Of a stretch of DNA of 64,000 bases, positions 1 to 11,855 are shown piece by piece. The position numbers and the translations under genes were made by a program. The DNA is taken from the NCBI GenBank assembly GCA_033675265.1, contig JAUJYZ010000304.1, forward strand, positions 303,501-367,500, read 5' to 3'. Below the pieces are notes generated by a model. The model had not been told where the DNA came from. It saw only the letters and a list, made by a program, of their open reading frames with translations, and did not search any database. The stretch's first letter is position 1; each line of letters opens with the position of its first letter. This stretch comes from Actinostola sp. cb2023 (lineage: Eukaryota; Cnidaria; Anthozoa; Actiniaria; Actinostolidae).

Positions 1-510
1 TCATCTTCAGCTAGGCTTACAATAAATACTAATTACATTAGCTTTAAAACCACCCAAACAATATCAACTTTCTATATTACCTTTCTAACCCTGCGTGCCG
101 TTTTCTGATTTTCGTTTCCTGATTATAAAATATTTAGCATGGGAATCAGAACAATCGCAATCTCGTTCATTCTCTTTATGCTTAAACTATACATGGTCTG
201 CAGTTCCCACAATTTGTAACACAGATCGAAAGAGGTTTTAAATTGCACATAGGAGCAGAAACAATTGCGCGGTAACTTATCTCACCTCACCTCACCTCAC
301 TGCACCTCACCCCACTGCACCTCACATCACATCACCCCACTGCATCTGCGCGTGTGAGCATCTTCCTATGTAACACGCGCAATATAAATATTAAATTATT
401 ATTAAATTATTATCTCACCTCATCCCACTGCACCTCACCCCACTGTACCTCACCTTACCTCACCCCACTGCACCTCACCTTACCCTACCTTGCTTTGCCT
501 TGTGTTTCAG
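1..510. repeat. Intron sequence with CTCAC-rich low-complexity tract
   Basis: No exon is seen before 511. Two stretches (about 279-335 and 412-490) are degenerate tandem repeats of CTCAC, CCCAC and TGCAC. This is intron sequence just upstream of the acceptor at 509-510; the pyrimidine-rich repeat probably serves as part of its polypyrimidine tract. Confidence 0.7.
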
Positions 511-3500
511 TCTTTCAAGATCAACATCACGTCAGACGGTTTGAGCAGTCATCAGTTGCGTGACTACGGGAACGTACCAATGACGGCACAGAACGTGCGT
601 TTGAACGTAACGAATCCTAACGATGGAGCGTTCTGTCTTAGCATTGAATTGTACGGCTGTTCTGGTAAATAGTCCCGATTATTCTTTGCACATCAAGTGT
701 TCCAGATATACCTGTTTAACGAGTGTTTGGTCCGTACCGTAAGTTATGGACCGAGTTTTATGCGAGTTATGGCCAAAAAAGTACGAAGTGCGCGGGCCAT
801 AAAAAGTGTGTGCGTGGGGGGTGGGGTAGGTGATGGTTTTTATACTGCACCCATATTGGGTAAGACCGCTGTAAATAGTTTTAAAGTTGCGAATCAACAC
901 CAGCTCATGATTATTTAATTACAAAATAAGGCAATTCTTTTGCAATCGCAATCACGAATTCTTGCTTATTTTTTATTTTTTTAAAGCAAAAACGTTTACA
1001 TTTTATTTTATCTTGCTGTTTGCATGTAGCTCTGTGTACCGAAACCGACTGTCCTAAAGGCTTCAAATGCACCGTACTCGAAGACGGTACGGAACGCTGT
1101 GATCGCTGCTCACCGGGATTTCTGAAGAAAGGTTCTGATTGCATTGGTGAGTAAACTAACTCATACGACCCGACTTCACATACGACGTTTTGCTTCGCGT
1201 AGAAGGTACCGGTTTTTGCTCCTCGTCAGCTGTGCAGCACCAGTCTGCCTTGAATGATAGTCAAAGCGGGAAACTCCAGGTAGCCCGAGGGTTATAGTGA
1301 TATTTGGTGTGTCTAATAATAATAATAATAATAATAACTTGATTTATATAGCGCTTTTACATAGACAGTACAAAGCACTTTACAACTGACACAACTGTCT
1401 ATTCGTGTATGTCTAATTGTTCTTTTTTTTTTTAAGCTCGTCGGCCGTGTAAAGACACGTCATCTTGTCATCCTAATGCAAACTGTGTGTCGCACGTACT
1501 GTACGACTATGCGTGTATCTGCAGGAAAAACTTCATGGGCGACGGCCAAACATGCACAAGTTAGTCATACATGCATGGTAGTTTCTCCTTAGAAACAAGA
1601 AAGAAAAGTGTATTTGCCTTGACTATTTGTTCATTCACAAACACCTTTTTGTTCGCTTCTGTTCTGTTCTTTTCCTTTTTTTTTCTGTTCTTTTCATTTC
1701 TGCTCTGCTTTCTATTCTGGGGTTTGGGATTTCTTCGAGCATGCGCAGTACGTAGCATCTTTGCGCGCATATATAAACACGCAGTCGATATATCATTAAA
1801 CGATGTTTAAATACTTTAGAGCGACATCATGGCGCTGTCTCTGATCGCGCTATCGATTCCCTCACCCCAAGCCCTCCTCGATCAATCAATTAACTTGATT
1901 TAATTTCGACATGGTAAATGGCTCACTGAAATCTACCATACACACAAAGCAATCTCGTCTATAGTTATGATACAGCCAATCGAAAAAACTACGACGCTCA
2001 AGTAGATAACTATACATCGGTCGTCCGCACATTGTGCAGTGGGTAACTCGAATAACCGCCCAAAACTTTATTGTAATTTATGCTTAGTTGTGCCTTGAAT
2101 AAAATAGTATTGATTGCGTATTTTAGTTCGTTGTTGTCTCTGTTGCATATTTTGTACCTCAAAAAAACATTACCCATAATGCACCCGATATATTCGGATA
2201 TCTTGAGTGGCGTAATGTTTGCAATCATTGGCTGTATTTAACATAGTGTGACTGTAGTTTAGTAGAGTCGTTTTCGTATGAGTGGGAAACCTATGGCACG
2301 GAGTAACGGTTACGGTAAAAACTCAAAGACATTCTATTCAACCAATCACAGCGCGCAAAATCATTAATAATACGGTACGGAGTTACGGTTATATTACGGT
2401 ACGGAATCGAAGACATTCTATTCAACCAATCACAGTGCGCAAAATCTTTGCTCAACCAATCAGAATGCTTAGACACGGCACGGTACCGTCACCGCACGGC
2501 ACGAATCGTACCGTAACTACTTTCCACTCATACGAAAACGATTCTATCATTGAGTCAGTATCATTCTTTAGGTTGTGGTTCAGGATATGTAGACGAAGGA
2601 CTTGGCTGTGCTGGTAAGTAAGTCGTCCACACTCAGTATAGAACTGCTGACCAGTAGTGTTTTAAAACATGCTGTTTTCTTCAAGACATCAACGAATGTG
2701 AGACGGGTGAACACAAGTGTCAAGAGAATGAAGACTGCATCAATACCGACGGTTCTTACGTTTGTCAGTGTAAATTTGGATTCAAAAAGAAAGACAAAGG
2801 TTGTCAAGGTAACATCTTAAATGTTGTGGTCAATAGACCCTTTGCATAACTGCTCTCATACAAATACATAATAATAATAATAATAATAATAATTATCGTG
2901 CACTTTTAATTTGGATTGATGCATTTGTGTAAAGGGTCGATATATAGTGGCGAAGAGTGATCAATGGCGGGTTTTTTTCAGACATCAACGAGTGCGAGGT
3001 AAAGGAAGGAATACTTCCTTGTCCGTCTTCCAAGACCAAGTGCGTCAACAAGGAAGGTTACTTTACGTGTGAATGCATCCATCAAGGTTACGTGTGGTAT
3101 GGTGACAAGTGTGTGGACATCGACGAATGCAAAGCCAACCTGCATAAATGCAAGAATGCCAACTGCGAAAACACCGACGGTGGTTATCGATGTCGCTGCA
3201 AATCTGGCTATCGATTCAAGAAGAAAGACTTGTTACAAAGAGAGTGTATAGGCAAGTATCACTAATAGAGCTGTTTCTACAAACGCGCTCAGTCCCATGC
3301 GTCTAGGCCAACGGAGGGAGCATGGGGAATATTGAGTGTGTTTTGTTAAGTTTTCTACACTATACTGTACTAACTTTATTGGAAACACAGAGTGATCACC
3401 TTCATTTCGTACCTCCCATGCTCCCTTTCGGTCATCTCGTCTATAGTTTTAGTGTTTTTAAGCGACAACGGTATTAAACAACTGAACCACTGTCATCACG

Positions 3501-6302
3501 GTCCAGGGTTTGGGTTCACTGATTGTCCCTGACGAGGTGTTTGATATTAGAGGGCTTAGAACATTATTCGTCAGTGAGCGCGCCGTCCGTGTTGATATAA
3601 GCTCTCTATAATTGCTGATTTGCACGTGACGTCATCTGATGGCGGCCATGTTGGATCGGGAGAAACTATATACAGTGGAACCTCGTTATAACGGACACCG
3701 AAGGAACCAGAGAAAGTGTCCGTTATAACGGGGTTTCTTACAATGTAGAGAAGAATAAAAAGAAGACTGTACACTGAACATACTGTAGTCTTAGCTTGCG
3801 TTTCTGTCTTGTAAAAACTTCATGTGAATTCTTAGCGTCACGCTGTGGCGAACTCTTGCCACATACGATATCGATATCCAGACGGATATTAAACTTTTAA
3901 TCGTATTAGTGCAACCATTAGCGCAATGGTGTGACGAAAGATTGTACTCAGACTGTTGGGTGTCCTTTATAACGGGGTCTTTTTAACAGAAAATGTATCA
4001 CCTTTCCGCCGGCACCTATAAAACTGTCCGTTATACCGGGGTGTCCGTTATACCGGGGTGTCCGTTAAGCGGGGTTCCACTGTACTCAGTTCATGTAACG
4101 TCTTCATACAATCTTTGGTATTATAGAGTCATTTTCGTATGAGTGGGAAACTTCACAGTACGCGGAGTTACGGTCACGGTACGGAATCGAACACATTGTA
4201 TTCAACCAATCACAGCTCGCAAAATCATTTCTCAACCAATCAGAATGCTTGGATACCGCACGATGATGGCGCGATACGGTCACCGCACGAACCGTACCGT
4301 AACTACTTCCCACTCATACGAAAACGACGCTCTATTGTTCACTGTCTATTGTGTCATTCTGATCTGCATTTAGTTCTTATTGATACATTACATCAACTGA
4401 GCGCTAGCGCTATCTAGTTTCTCCCCGACAAAGCAAAACAGTAACAAAACATGTTTTCGTGTGTTTTCAGACACCAACGAATGTACAGAAGAAGAATTCC
4501 AAAAGCTCTGCGAAACGATGGACGGTACTTGTAAAAATACTATTGGTTCGTACAAATGTGTTTGTCCAGTCGGTTTTATGATGGACAGCAACATGAAGAA
4601 ATGTGTAGGTAAGAAAACTATTGATATCAGGGCTGCTTACCATTTACTCGGAAAAACCGGAAATTCCGGTTGGAAAAACAAATGGTATGTGTCATTCAGA
4701 TCGGAAAGTTTCGGAAAACTCGGTCTAGCGATTGAGGTAATCCACTTTTCCCGCTCTTTTCGTTTTTTTTCCGTAGACGCGTGTACCATTAGACCGAGTT
4801 TTCCGGAATTTTCCGATCGGGATGACACATACTTTTTTTTTTCAAACCGGAATTTCCGGTTTTCCGAGTAAATGATAAACACCCCAGATATCAGTTTAGT
4901 CGTGGTCGAGCCCTTCATGCTTACTGGGGGAAAACGCGCGCTCTTAGTCGCGTGGTCGAGCCCTTCATACTTACTGGGGGAAACGCGCGCTCTTCAAACC
5001 TTGGAAAATTCTTTGAAAATGTCCAAAATCTTGGAAATTGACAATTAGTTTCCATGGTAACGCTCCTAACCCCACGGATAAATCATAAGGTAAATATACC
5101 GTGGTGAATCACCATAGATACGTCAAAAAGAACAAAAGCCCATGACATTGAACGAATTCAATACCCACCTCACGAACAAGACAATGCGACCAATCAGATT
5201 ACTGTCTTGTAGTACGTCAGTATGGGATATACACCTAATTCAATTAAGTTAGTCCCCCTTGACTCACAAAGGTGCGACCCCAGAGAATCATGGGAAATAC
5301 TGTTTACCAAGTCTTTCTACACAAAATCCCTGACATTTCGATAAAAAATTCTGCCATCTCATTTTGAATGTCACTTGAATTTGCTTCACCGCAATGTTCT
5401 TGTTTAGTACAAGACGTTCATGAAGAATATGGCTGCAAATAGAAACTCCCGTGATCCTTCAGGGTCGCACTTTCATCCTTTTCGGGGGACTAACGTAATT
5501 GAAATAGGTGTATATTTTAATATTAAAATAACCAAGATACTAGCGGTTCAATGCAACTATCCGCTTGATTCACGCATGCGCACTCATTTTAGCATGGTCA
5601 CGTGCCAATGAATAAATCGTTCGAATTATCTTACATCTGTAGTGATGGGCAACATTTACAGATTAAAGATTTTAGGAACTGCTAATGACCCAGAAGAAAA
5701 TGAGCCGACAATCGTTGTGTAGTTGTTATAATTGAATGGTTTGATTGACCTTATTTGGATGAGAAAAATAGAACATTTAAAGTTATACTTATTAAATAAG
5801 CTAATACACCCAACACGATGACAATTTAATGTTTCCTTCACGTGCAGATCGCGACGAGTGTAAGCAAGACAACCCGTGCAGCGAGAACGCATTCTGCCGT
5901 AATCTACAAGGTGGATATCGATGCACGTGTAGACCAGGCTTCGCGGGCGACGGCAGAACCTGCGTCCAGGACCTCGCGTCCTCGCAGAACGAGCAGACCA
6001 ACAAAATAGCAATGATCGCAGGCTCAGTAGGCGGGATTTTGCTGTCCATCATAGCAATTGGAGTGCTTGTATGGGCATTTCGTAAGAAGACGAAGAAGAC
6101 GGAAAATGAAGCGTTGATGATGACTGCTTTTGATCCAGGCTTTGATCCAGGATTTGATACTGGTTTTCCCGAGGGGGTACCAGGTGAGGAATGGCATCAT
6201 TATGATGATGATGAATCTGATTACGTGTCGGATGATTCTGAGGACTCCGATGTTGGTACTGTCTTCGAGTCGTCCTTTGGCGAGGAAGCACGTGGCCAGT
6301 AA
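511..6302 (+). CDS. F5/8 type C plus multi-EGF type I transmembrane protein (5' end outside window)
   Basis: Eight exons were traced: 511-664, 1030-1146, 1437-1559, 2572-2613, 2686-2808, 2982-3251, 4471-4608 and 5848-6302 (stop 6300-6302); together 473 codons plus stop. The first exon encodes the end of an F5/8C (discoidin) domain, closing with the motif LSIELYGC. Then come cysteine-rich EGF modules, several calcium-binding by their D-I-[ND]-E-C starts (DINECE, DIDECK, DTNECT, DRDECK). The last exon adds one EGF, a hydrophobic helix (about IAGSVGGILLSIIAIGVLVW), a basic stop-transfer RKKTKK and an acidic tail with a short DPGF repeat. Every intron after the first exon is phase 1, the usual class for shuffled EGF exons. 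Role inferred: cell-surface or matrix adhesion. The start lies upstream of base 1, so other domains and the signal peptide are unseen. Intron 3252-4470 uses a GC donor. Confidence 0.92.
1316..1400. repeat. AAT microsatellite with attached TATATAGCGC-type repeat
   Basis: A run of AAT units (about 1316-1336) is followed by the motif TTTATATAGCGCTTTTACA and CAAAGCACTTTACAA. This layout, a microsatellite anchoring a short conserved repeat, is known from dispersed elements of marine invertebrates. It lies in an intron of the EGF gene. Confidence 0.5.
2263..2546. mobile_element. MITE copy 1 (TIR GAGTCGTTTTCGTATGAGTG)
   Basis: The 284-bp element is bounded by inverted ends TAGAGTCGTTTTCGTATG... and ...CATACGAAAACGATTCTA, with TA at both outer edges, as for Tc1/mariner-like insertions. 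Inside are GTACGG-rich segments and the motif CAACCAATCACAG. The right end is 25 nt from the 14-codon exon at 2572, so the element supplies part of that intron's 3' splice region. Related copies are at 4124-4334, 7459-8085 and 54414-54566. Confidence 0.85.
3671..4084. mobile_element. Foldback element, TIR TACAGTGGAACC
   Basis: The left end TACAGTGGAACCTCGTTATA and the right end GGGGTTCCACTGTA are inverted repeats starting with TA. The motif CCGTTATAACGGGG or CCGTTATACCGGGG recurs inside. The structure resembles pogo/Tc1-type non-autonomous elements. Intron of the EGF gene. Confidence 0.8.
4124..4334. mobile_element. MITE copy 2 (TIR GAGTCGTTTTCGTATGAGTG family)
   Basis: A 211-bp element with ends TAGAGTCATTTTCGTATG and CATACGAAAACGACGCTCTA. 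It is shorter than copy 1 but keeps the core with CAACCAATCACAG and CAACCAATCAGAATG. Confidence 0.85.
4641..4874. mobile_element. Foldback element, TIR CATTTACTCGGAAAA
   Basis: Left CATTTACTCGGAAAAACCGG pairs with right CCGGTTTTCCGAGTAAATG. Internal arms also pair (GATCGGAAAGTTTCGGAAAA with TTTTCCGGAATTTTCCGATC). Both strands give short ORFs here, which are products of the palindrome. Confidence 0.85.
4903..4998. repeat. Two-copy direct repeat, about 48 bp
   Basis: Two adjacent near-identical copies carry GTGGTCGAGCCCTTCAT, then CTTACTGGGGGAAA and CGCGCGCTCTT. The copies differ at a few bases. No function is visible. Confidence 0.8.
5226..5519. mobile_element. Foldback element, TIR ATATACACCTA...GTTAGTCCCCC
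   Basis: Left arm ATATACACCTAATTCAATTA, then GTTAGTCCCCC, pairs with right arm GGGGGACTAACGTAATTG, then AAATAGGTGTATAT. Second inner arms GGTGCGACCC and GGGTCGCAC also pair. Intron of the EGF gene. Confidence 0.75.
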
Positions 6303-6410
6303 CTAATCACGCTGTACACTTCATCTTTAATGATTCTTAATTTGGCTGAAGTTCAGCGAAATGCACTCTTATAACTCTACTATTCTGTTACGTAACCCTA
6401 AGAAAACGTC

Positions 6411-6416
6411 AATAAA
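6411..6416 (+). terminator. Poly(A) signal of the EGF gene
   Basis: AATAAA lies 108 nt after the stop codon, followed by GTGTGTTTATATTTGTT, a GT/T-rich stretch typical downstream of cleavage sites. Confidence 0.65.
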
Positions 6417-6556
6417 CAAGTGTGTTTATATTTGTTATCCATTTCTTAATTAAATACCACGAGTCAGATCCAAAGGAATCCTAATATATCAAAGTATAGA
6501 TTCATATCTTGATAAAAAATACTGCTACAGTGTACTCATAGGTCATTTTGAAATTA

Positions 6557-7027
6557 CATCCATGAAGGCCGCCATCTTGAATTTTGATGACGTCACAGTG
6601 TTGCTCGACTAGCTGCTAAACGGTCAAGGCATTGTTTATAATCAGTAAAACTGGTCATAAAGGTAGTGCAAGAACGGTTACCATCAACAACATATGTCAT
6701 GTCAAACATTTTGCAAACATGCCGTAGAAAACCACACAATAAACTACTGTAGGAGTCGAGCAACCGCGTGACGTCATCACAAATCAAGATGGCGGCCTCC
6801 ATGGATCCGTGTGACGTCATCACAAACCAAGATGACGGCCTCCATGGATCCGTATGACGTCATCACAAACCAAGATGGCGGCCTACATGGATTCGTGTGA
6901 CGTCATCACAAACCAATGTGGCGCATGTATCTGCTTGGATCCGTGTGACGTCATCACAAACCAAGATGGCGGCCTCCATGGATCCGTGTGACGTCATCAC
7001 AAACCAAGATGGCGGTTTTCATGGATT
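6557..7027. repeat. Tandem array of CRE plus YY1-like motifs
   Basis: Six units of 43 bp (one of 48) start at 6768, 6811, 6854, 6897, 6945 and 6988. Nearly every unit reads GTGACGTCATCACAAACC, then AAGATGGCGGCC, then TCCATGGATCCGT. TGACGTCA is the palindromic CREB/ATF site and AAGATGGCGGC matches the YY1 core. A related single unit lies in inverted orientation at about 6557-6597. The array sits between the converging 3' ends of the EGF gene and GPD2. Protein binding is inference. Confidence 0.85.
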
Positions 7028-7265
7028 CAGAGACTCAAATTTCAATGCGAATTAAAAATCTAGAATACACATGAGATAATTGTTATCAAGATGGATCTTT
7101 AACTTGATATATTTGGATTCATTTGAATGATATTTGTCGAGTTTCAAATTTATAGAAAATACGAGTAGAAAATACGATAATTGACTTCTTTCTCTGTGTT
7201 TCCTTGGCTCCATAATGAGTGGAAGATTGAAATTCTTGTACCACGTTGTGAGAATTCAAATATTA

Positions 7266-10200
7266 TTACACGTCATCCGCACCACTGTCCACTGGATGCT
7301 TTTGTTTCAAGTGTTCAAAATGGCGGTCAATGACTGCGGCAAAACGGTTGTGGGCAACGGTCCCTCTCCTGTGTGCACTCATTACCTGGAGATACAAAGA
7401 ATTCCGCTTCAATTCACGATACGCGAGTTAACTTAAATTTAATAAACACTAAGGATTCGAGTCGTTTTCGTATGAGTGGGAAGTAGTTATGGTACGGTTC
7501 GTGCCGTGCGGTACCGTGCCGTGTCCAAGCATTCTGATTGGTTGAGCAATGATTTTGCGCACTGTAATAGGTTGAGCAATGATTATGCGCACTGTGATTG
7601 GTTGAACAATTATTTTGCGCACTGTGATTGGCCATGTTGAGCAATGATTTTGCGCGCTGTGATTGGTTGAGCAATTATTTTGCGCACTGTGATTGGTTGA
7701 ACAATTATTTTGCGCAATGTGATTGGTTGAGCAATGATTTTGCGCGCTGTGATTTTGCGCATTATTGTGCGCACTGTGTTGGTTGAGCAATGATTTTGCG
7801 CGCTGTGATTGGTTGAGCAATGATTTTGCGCACTGTGATTGGTTGAACAATTATTTTGCGCACTGTGATTGGTTGAGCAATGATTTTGCGCGCTGTGATT
7901 GGTTGAGCAATGATTTTGCGCACTGTGAGTGGTTGAACAATTATTTTGCGCAATGTGATTGGTTGAACAATTATTTTGCGCAATGTGATTGGTTGAGCAA
8001 TGATTTTGCGCGCTGTGATTGGTTGATAGATGTCTTCGATTCCGTTCCGTGCCGTAGGTTTCCCACTCGTACGAAAACGACTCTAATGCAAGTCGTGCAA
8101 TCATTTGAACAACATCAACGTAGAACTACCAACGTTTACCTGCAGGAACTCGTTCAGTTCGATGGTCGTGGAGTTCTTAGTCGTCACTTCATTCATGAGT
8201 TCGCGTAGATAATCATCTGAAATAGTCTCGCCTTCATCGCGCAACACTTTTCTTAGGTTAGAAAACGAAATACTGCCATTGTTATCAATGTCAAAGTGTT
8301 GAAAGGTTGCCTTGTTCTGCTCGATCTCTTTGTTCGTTACGTTCACATCCACCTTGCTTACTTTGTCGTGCAGGTTCATACCCATATGACCAAGAAACTT
8401 GCGCGCTTCCTCGAGTTCTTTCTAATAAAACAAGACATTTATCAATAAAATAAACTTTGACAAAACTAAATGAAAAAGGGTAATTTGCTTGCTCAAGGTT
8501 AAAATATAAACAAAGTTCATCTAACGTTGTTCGGAATATCTGATCAAATGAACAAGTTTTCCTAAACGTTGGTATTCTTAACTGTACCTGTTGTCTTTCT
8601 TCGCTCCAGTTTAATTCCTCAGCCAAGATCTCTACAATCCTTGGAGCCGCATCGTTCGCAGCTCGGACATTCAAAAACGCCAACCGTGTTCGTCTCGCCA
8701 GTACGTCCACTGCAGTGCATGCGTACTCCCGAGCAGCATAACGAACCTAACAAAACAACACGCGTTTGATCATTGGATTGGACGAGCCTTACAAACGATG
8801 TCGTTACTACGTCATACCTCAGCCTCGATGTACGGGAACGCTGGGACAAGCCTCTGTCCAACTACTGGCCAGCGGTTTCCTGTTAGATGTGCTAAAAGGG
8901 CTACTTGTGGCGCTTTGGTTCCATAGTTGTGAGCAAGGTTAATGGCCACCTGTAGCGAGTGTGCGGTAAAGAAACTTTCATTGAAATTTCATGTTACTGT
9001 CTTTATACCAGGGTCGTGACGAGGTAGATTTTCTCACAATCGATTCCGTGTTTTCACCCTAAAATATGATCCCTGATCCAGAATTTTTGGTCTATTTTGA
9101 TCCCTGATCCCGACAAACGATCCCGATCCCAGACAAAATTATTTGGGGATTTGGGTCTTATGACCACGTCTGCGATCCCTGATCCAGGGTCTCATGATCT
9201 CGATGGATGGATGACCGATCCCACGTCTGAGATCCCTGTTATACTGACGTTCCGACATCACTGATAAACCACGCGTTCTTCAAACCTGGCTTTAGCTTTA
9301 CACTCCAGACCGATGGTTCACCTACCTCTTCCTCTAACCCAAAGTCTTGGATCAACCTGATAAAGAAGTTGGGCGTATAACCTTGACCTCCCTCTAAGAG
9401 CAGGCCGTCTGTCTGGCAGCCACGTGCTGGATTGAGCCCGCACGTTTTGATGCAAGCGTCTACAGTATCTTGCGACATGGATCTGTACGTGGTCCATTTG
9501 CCGCCAGCAATGGTTACTAGGTTACTGTCACTGACGTCAATCACGTGATTACGTGCGATCGTGGCAGTGTTTTTGTTTTTAGGGTCACGGACAAGAGGAC
9601 GAATACCACTCCATGCAGCAAGCACATCGCCGCGACGAACTGAGAAAATAAGAGTAGGGCATTCTCATTTCTACCTGGATGTTTCATATATGGCGTCAAT
9701 TGACGACGACAACGACGCCGGGCAACGACGACGACGACATTGTAGCTCAGCTGGTAGGGCATCGGTGGTAAGATGCCATGAGCTACAATCCCATTGGGAT
9801 CAGACATTTTTTTTTCTTTTCTCCGTTTGGGCCTATCAAGAGTAGTAGGTTTTGATGGGTACATTTATAGCCCTATAATCACCTTTCCCTATATTTCTAT
9901 ATGATGATGATAAGTCACACTATGATGATGATGATTGATGGTAGTGCAGTAGTGATGCTGATCAATTATTAGCTGATATTGAAGTTACACTCCAATGACT
10001 CTGAACAAAGGTTTCAAGTCAAGGCTAGTTATCGGGTCAAGTTTTTGTACTGACCCGATAGCCTCGACTTAAAACCATTGTTCAGAGTCATTGGAGTGTA
10101 ACTTCAATATCAGCTATTATATTATACTGATGATGATGACAAAAAATATCATGAAACTGGAATTCTTACCGTTCACTTCATCGCTCAAATAGTGCTTGAT

Positions 10201-10851
10201 TTCACCAAGTATAAACTGAATTTCAACCTCTTGGGGTTCTGGCTCATAACTAATATTTGTAGGAGTGTCTGTAGTGCCTGCTATGGCACGACCTATTGTA
10301 CAACAAATTAACACATACATTGTACAAAGTTTTCAAACAGAACATTCAAAAGACACATCTAAGAACAGGCCAAACAAGTACTCACCCTCCCACGGTAAGA
10401 AGAATATGACTCTCCCATCACTAGTAGCTGGGTCCAATAGACCCATATTCTTTGGACTGAGAAAACAGGAGTGAAAACAATAAACAGTCAACAACAATAA
10501 ACAGTCAACAACAACAACAACAACTTTATTTAAGCTCCCTCAAACAAACGAATGAATGAACAAACAAGAACAAACATCCAAAGCATTACAATGACAAAAC
10601 AACACAACTCCAGCGCTCACTGGTTTTTATATAATTAGATCAAACCAGACTAATAATTATCCATTGTTTCTGATTGGCTTGGTACATTCACAGTTCTACA
10701 TCTGAAAAAGATCTTAGGCTCTAATCCTGCAAGCCAGTCTCATTGCTTGCACTGCATCCAATCTATTATGACTGGGAAACTTTGCTTTTAGTGTACATTT
10801 ATTGTATATTTTATAGGGTGGTCCACAAGTTTATAACCTCATTAGATAAAG

Positions 10852-10882
<31 letters not shown>

Positions 10883-11800
10883 ATTATAGTGTTCTCAGCA
10901 GGAATTCCTTCCTTCTCTAGGTCATACCAAATTCACTCTCTCTATTGGTGAGAAAACCAAAGTTTATAAGCCACTGTACGTAGCATTACTTACGCCAGCA
11001 TTTTATCAGTGGAAACAGGATTCTTGGATGAGTTACATGTGCTTAGGGTGTTTGACTGAGAGGGATTACGTCAAGGGTGAAGTAGCCATAAACTTAATCC
11101 CTTTTGTTCAAAATCCCAGACCACAGATAAACACTGTACGAGAGGATATAAGTAGCATACTGAGTTGATGACATGAACAACACCTGCTGATAGGAAAGCT
11201 GGGCTTACCTGTAATACGATGGTAAAACTATGTGAATTCCAGAACTAGGTTGACAGATTTTGGGTGTGTCTGGTCTATCCATTAATCTAATGCTGTCAGA
11301 AAATGGTCCAGTAGCATTCACTACACACTTGGCATGGATATCGAACTCTTCGTTGGTGAGATTATCTCGAACATGTGCACCACATACTACTTCCTTGGTA
11401 CCACCATCCTCTGTTAGACACAGAAACAGATTTCTTTATATCAATCACTTATAAAACCATAGTAAATTGTATATCCAAGCAGCCATGGAATAAACCCATG
11501 GATTTCTGTGGACGAACCCTGGCAACACTGCAGCTAAAACAATGCAACTTCATTGTGTAATATTGCCTCATTCCCTTTATCTACATCTTTATTTATTACA
11601 TTTTAGCAGAAATCTTTCCAACACCCCATTTCTTTTTGGGCTTACTGATATAGGGTGTGATCAGGGCATGCAGAGCAAGTTTTAAAGTGGTGGGGCTAAA
11701 ATGTTTCTTCCGTACAAGGGTCGCAATGACGATACCATTTAAAAAAATACCTTAAAAATTTTACTACCTGCATGTGGACAAAAAATTGGTGGGGCTATAG

Positions 11801-11855
<55 letters not shown>

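Noticed and set aside
2282..2617. 111-codon ORF over MITE copy 1 and exon 2572-2613
   Set aside because: The frame follows the MITE and differs from the phase required by the EGF exon.
8101..8139. GPD2 ending at the stop following [10 protein letters not shown]
   Set aside because: A good donor (GTAAAC) follows LNEFLQ, and an exon at 7266-7385 continues with VMSAHRRG, matching the known C terminus and total length of 724.
9735..9810. Functional tRNA gene
   Set aside because: Only the A box is convincing; no cloverleaf or proper B box.
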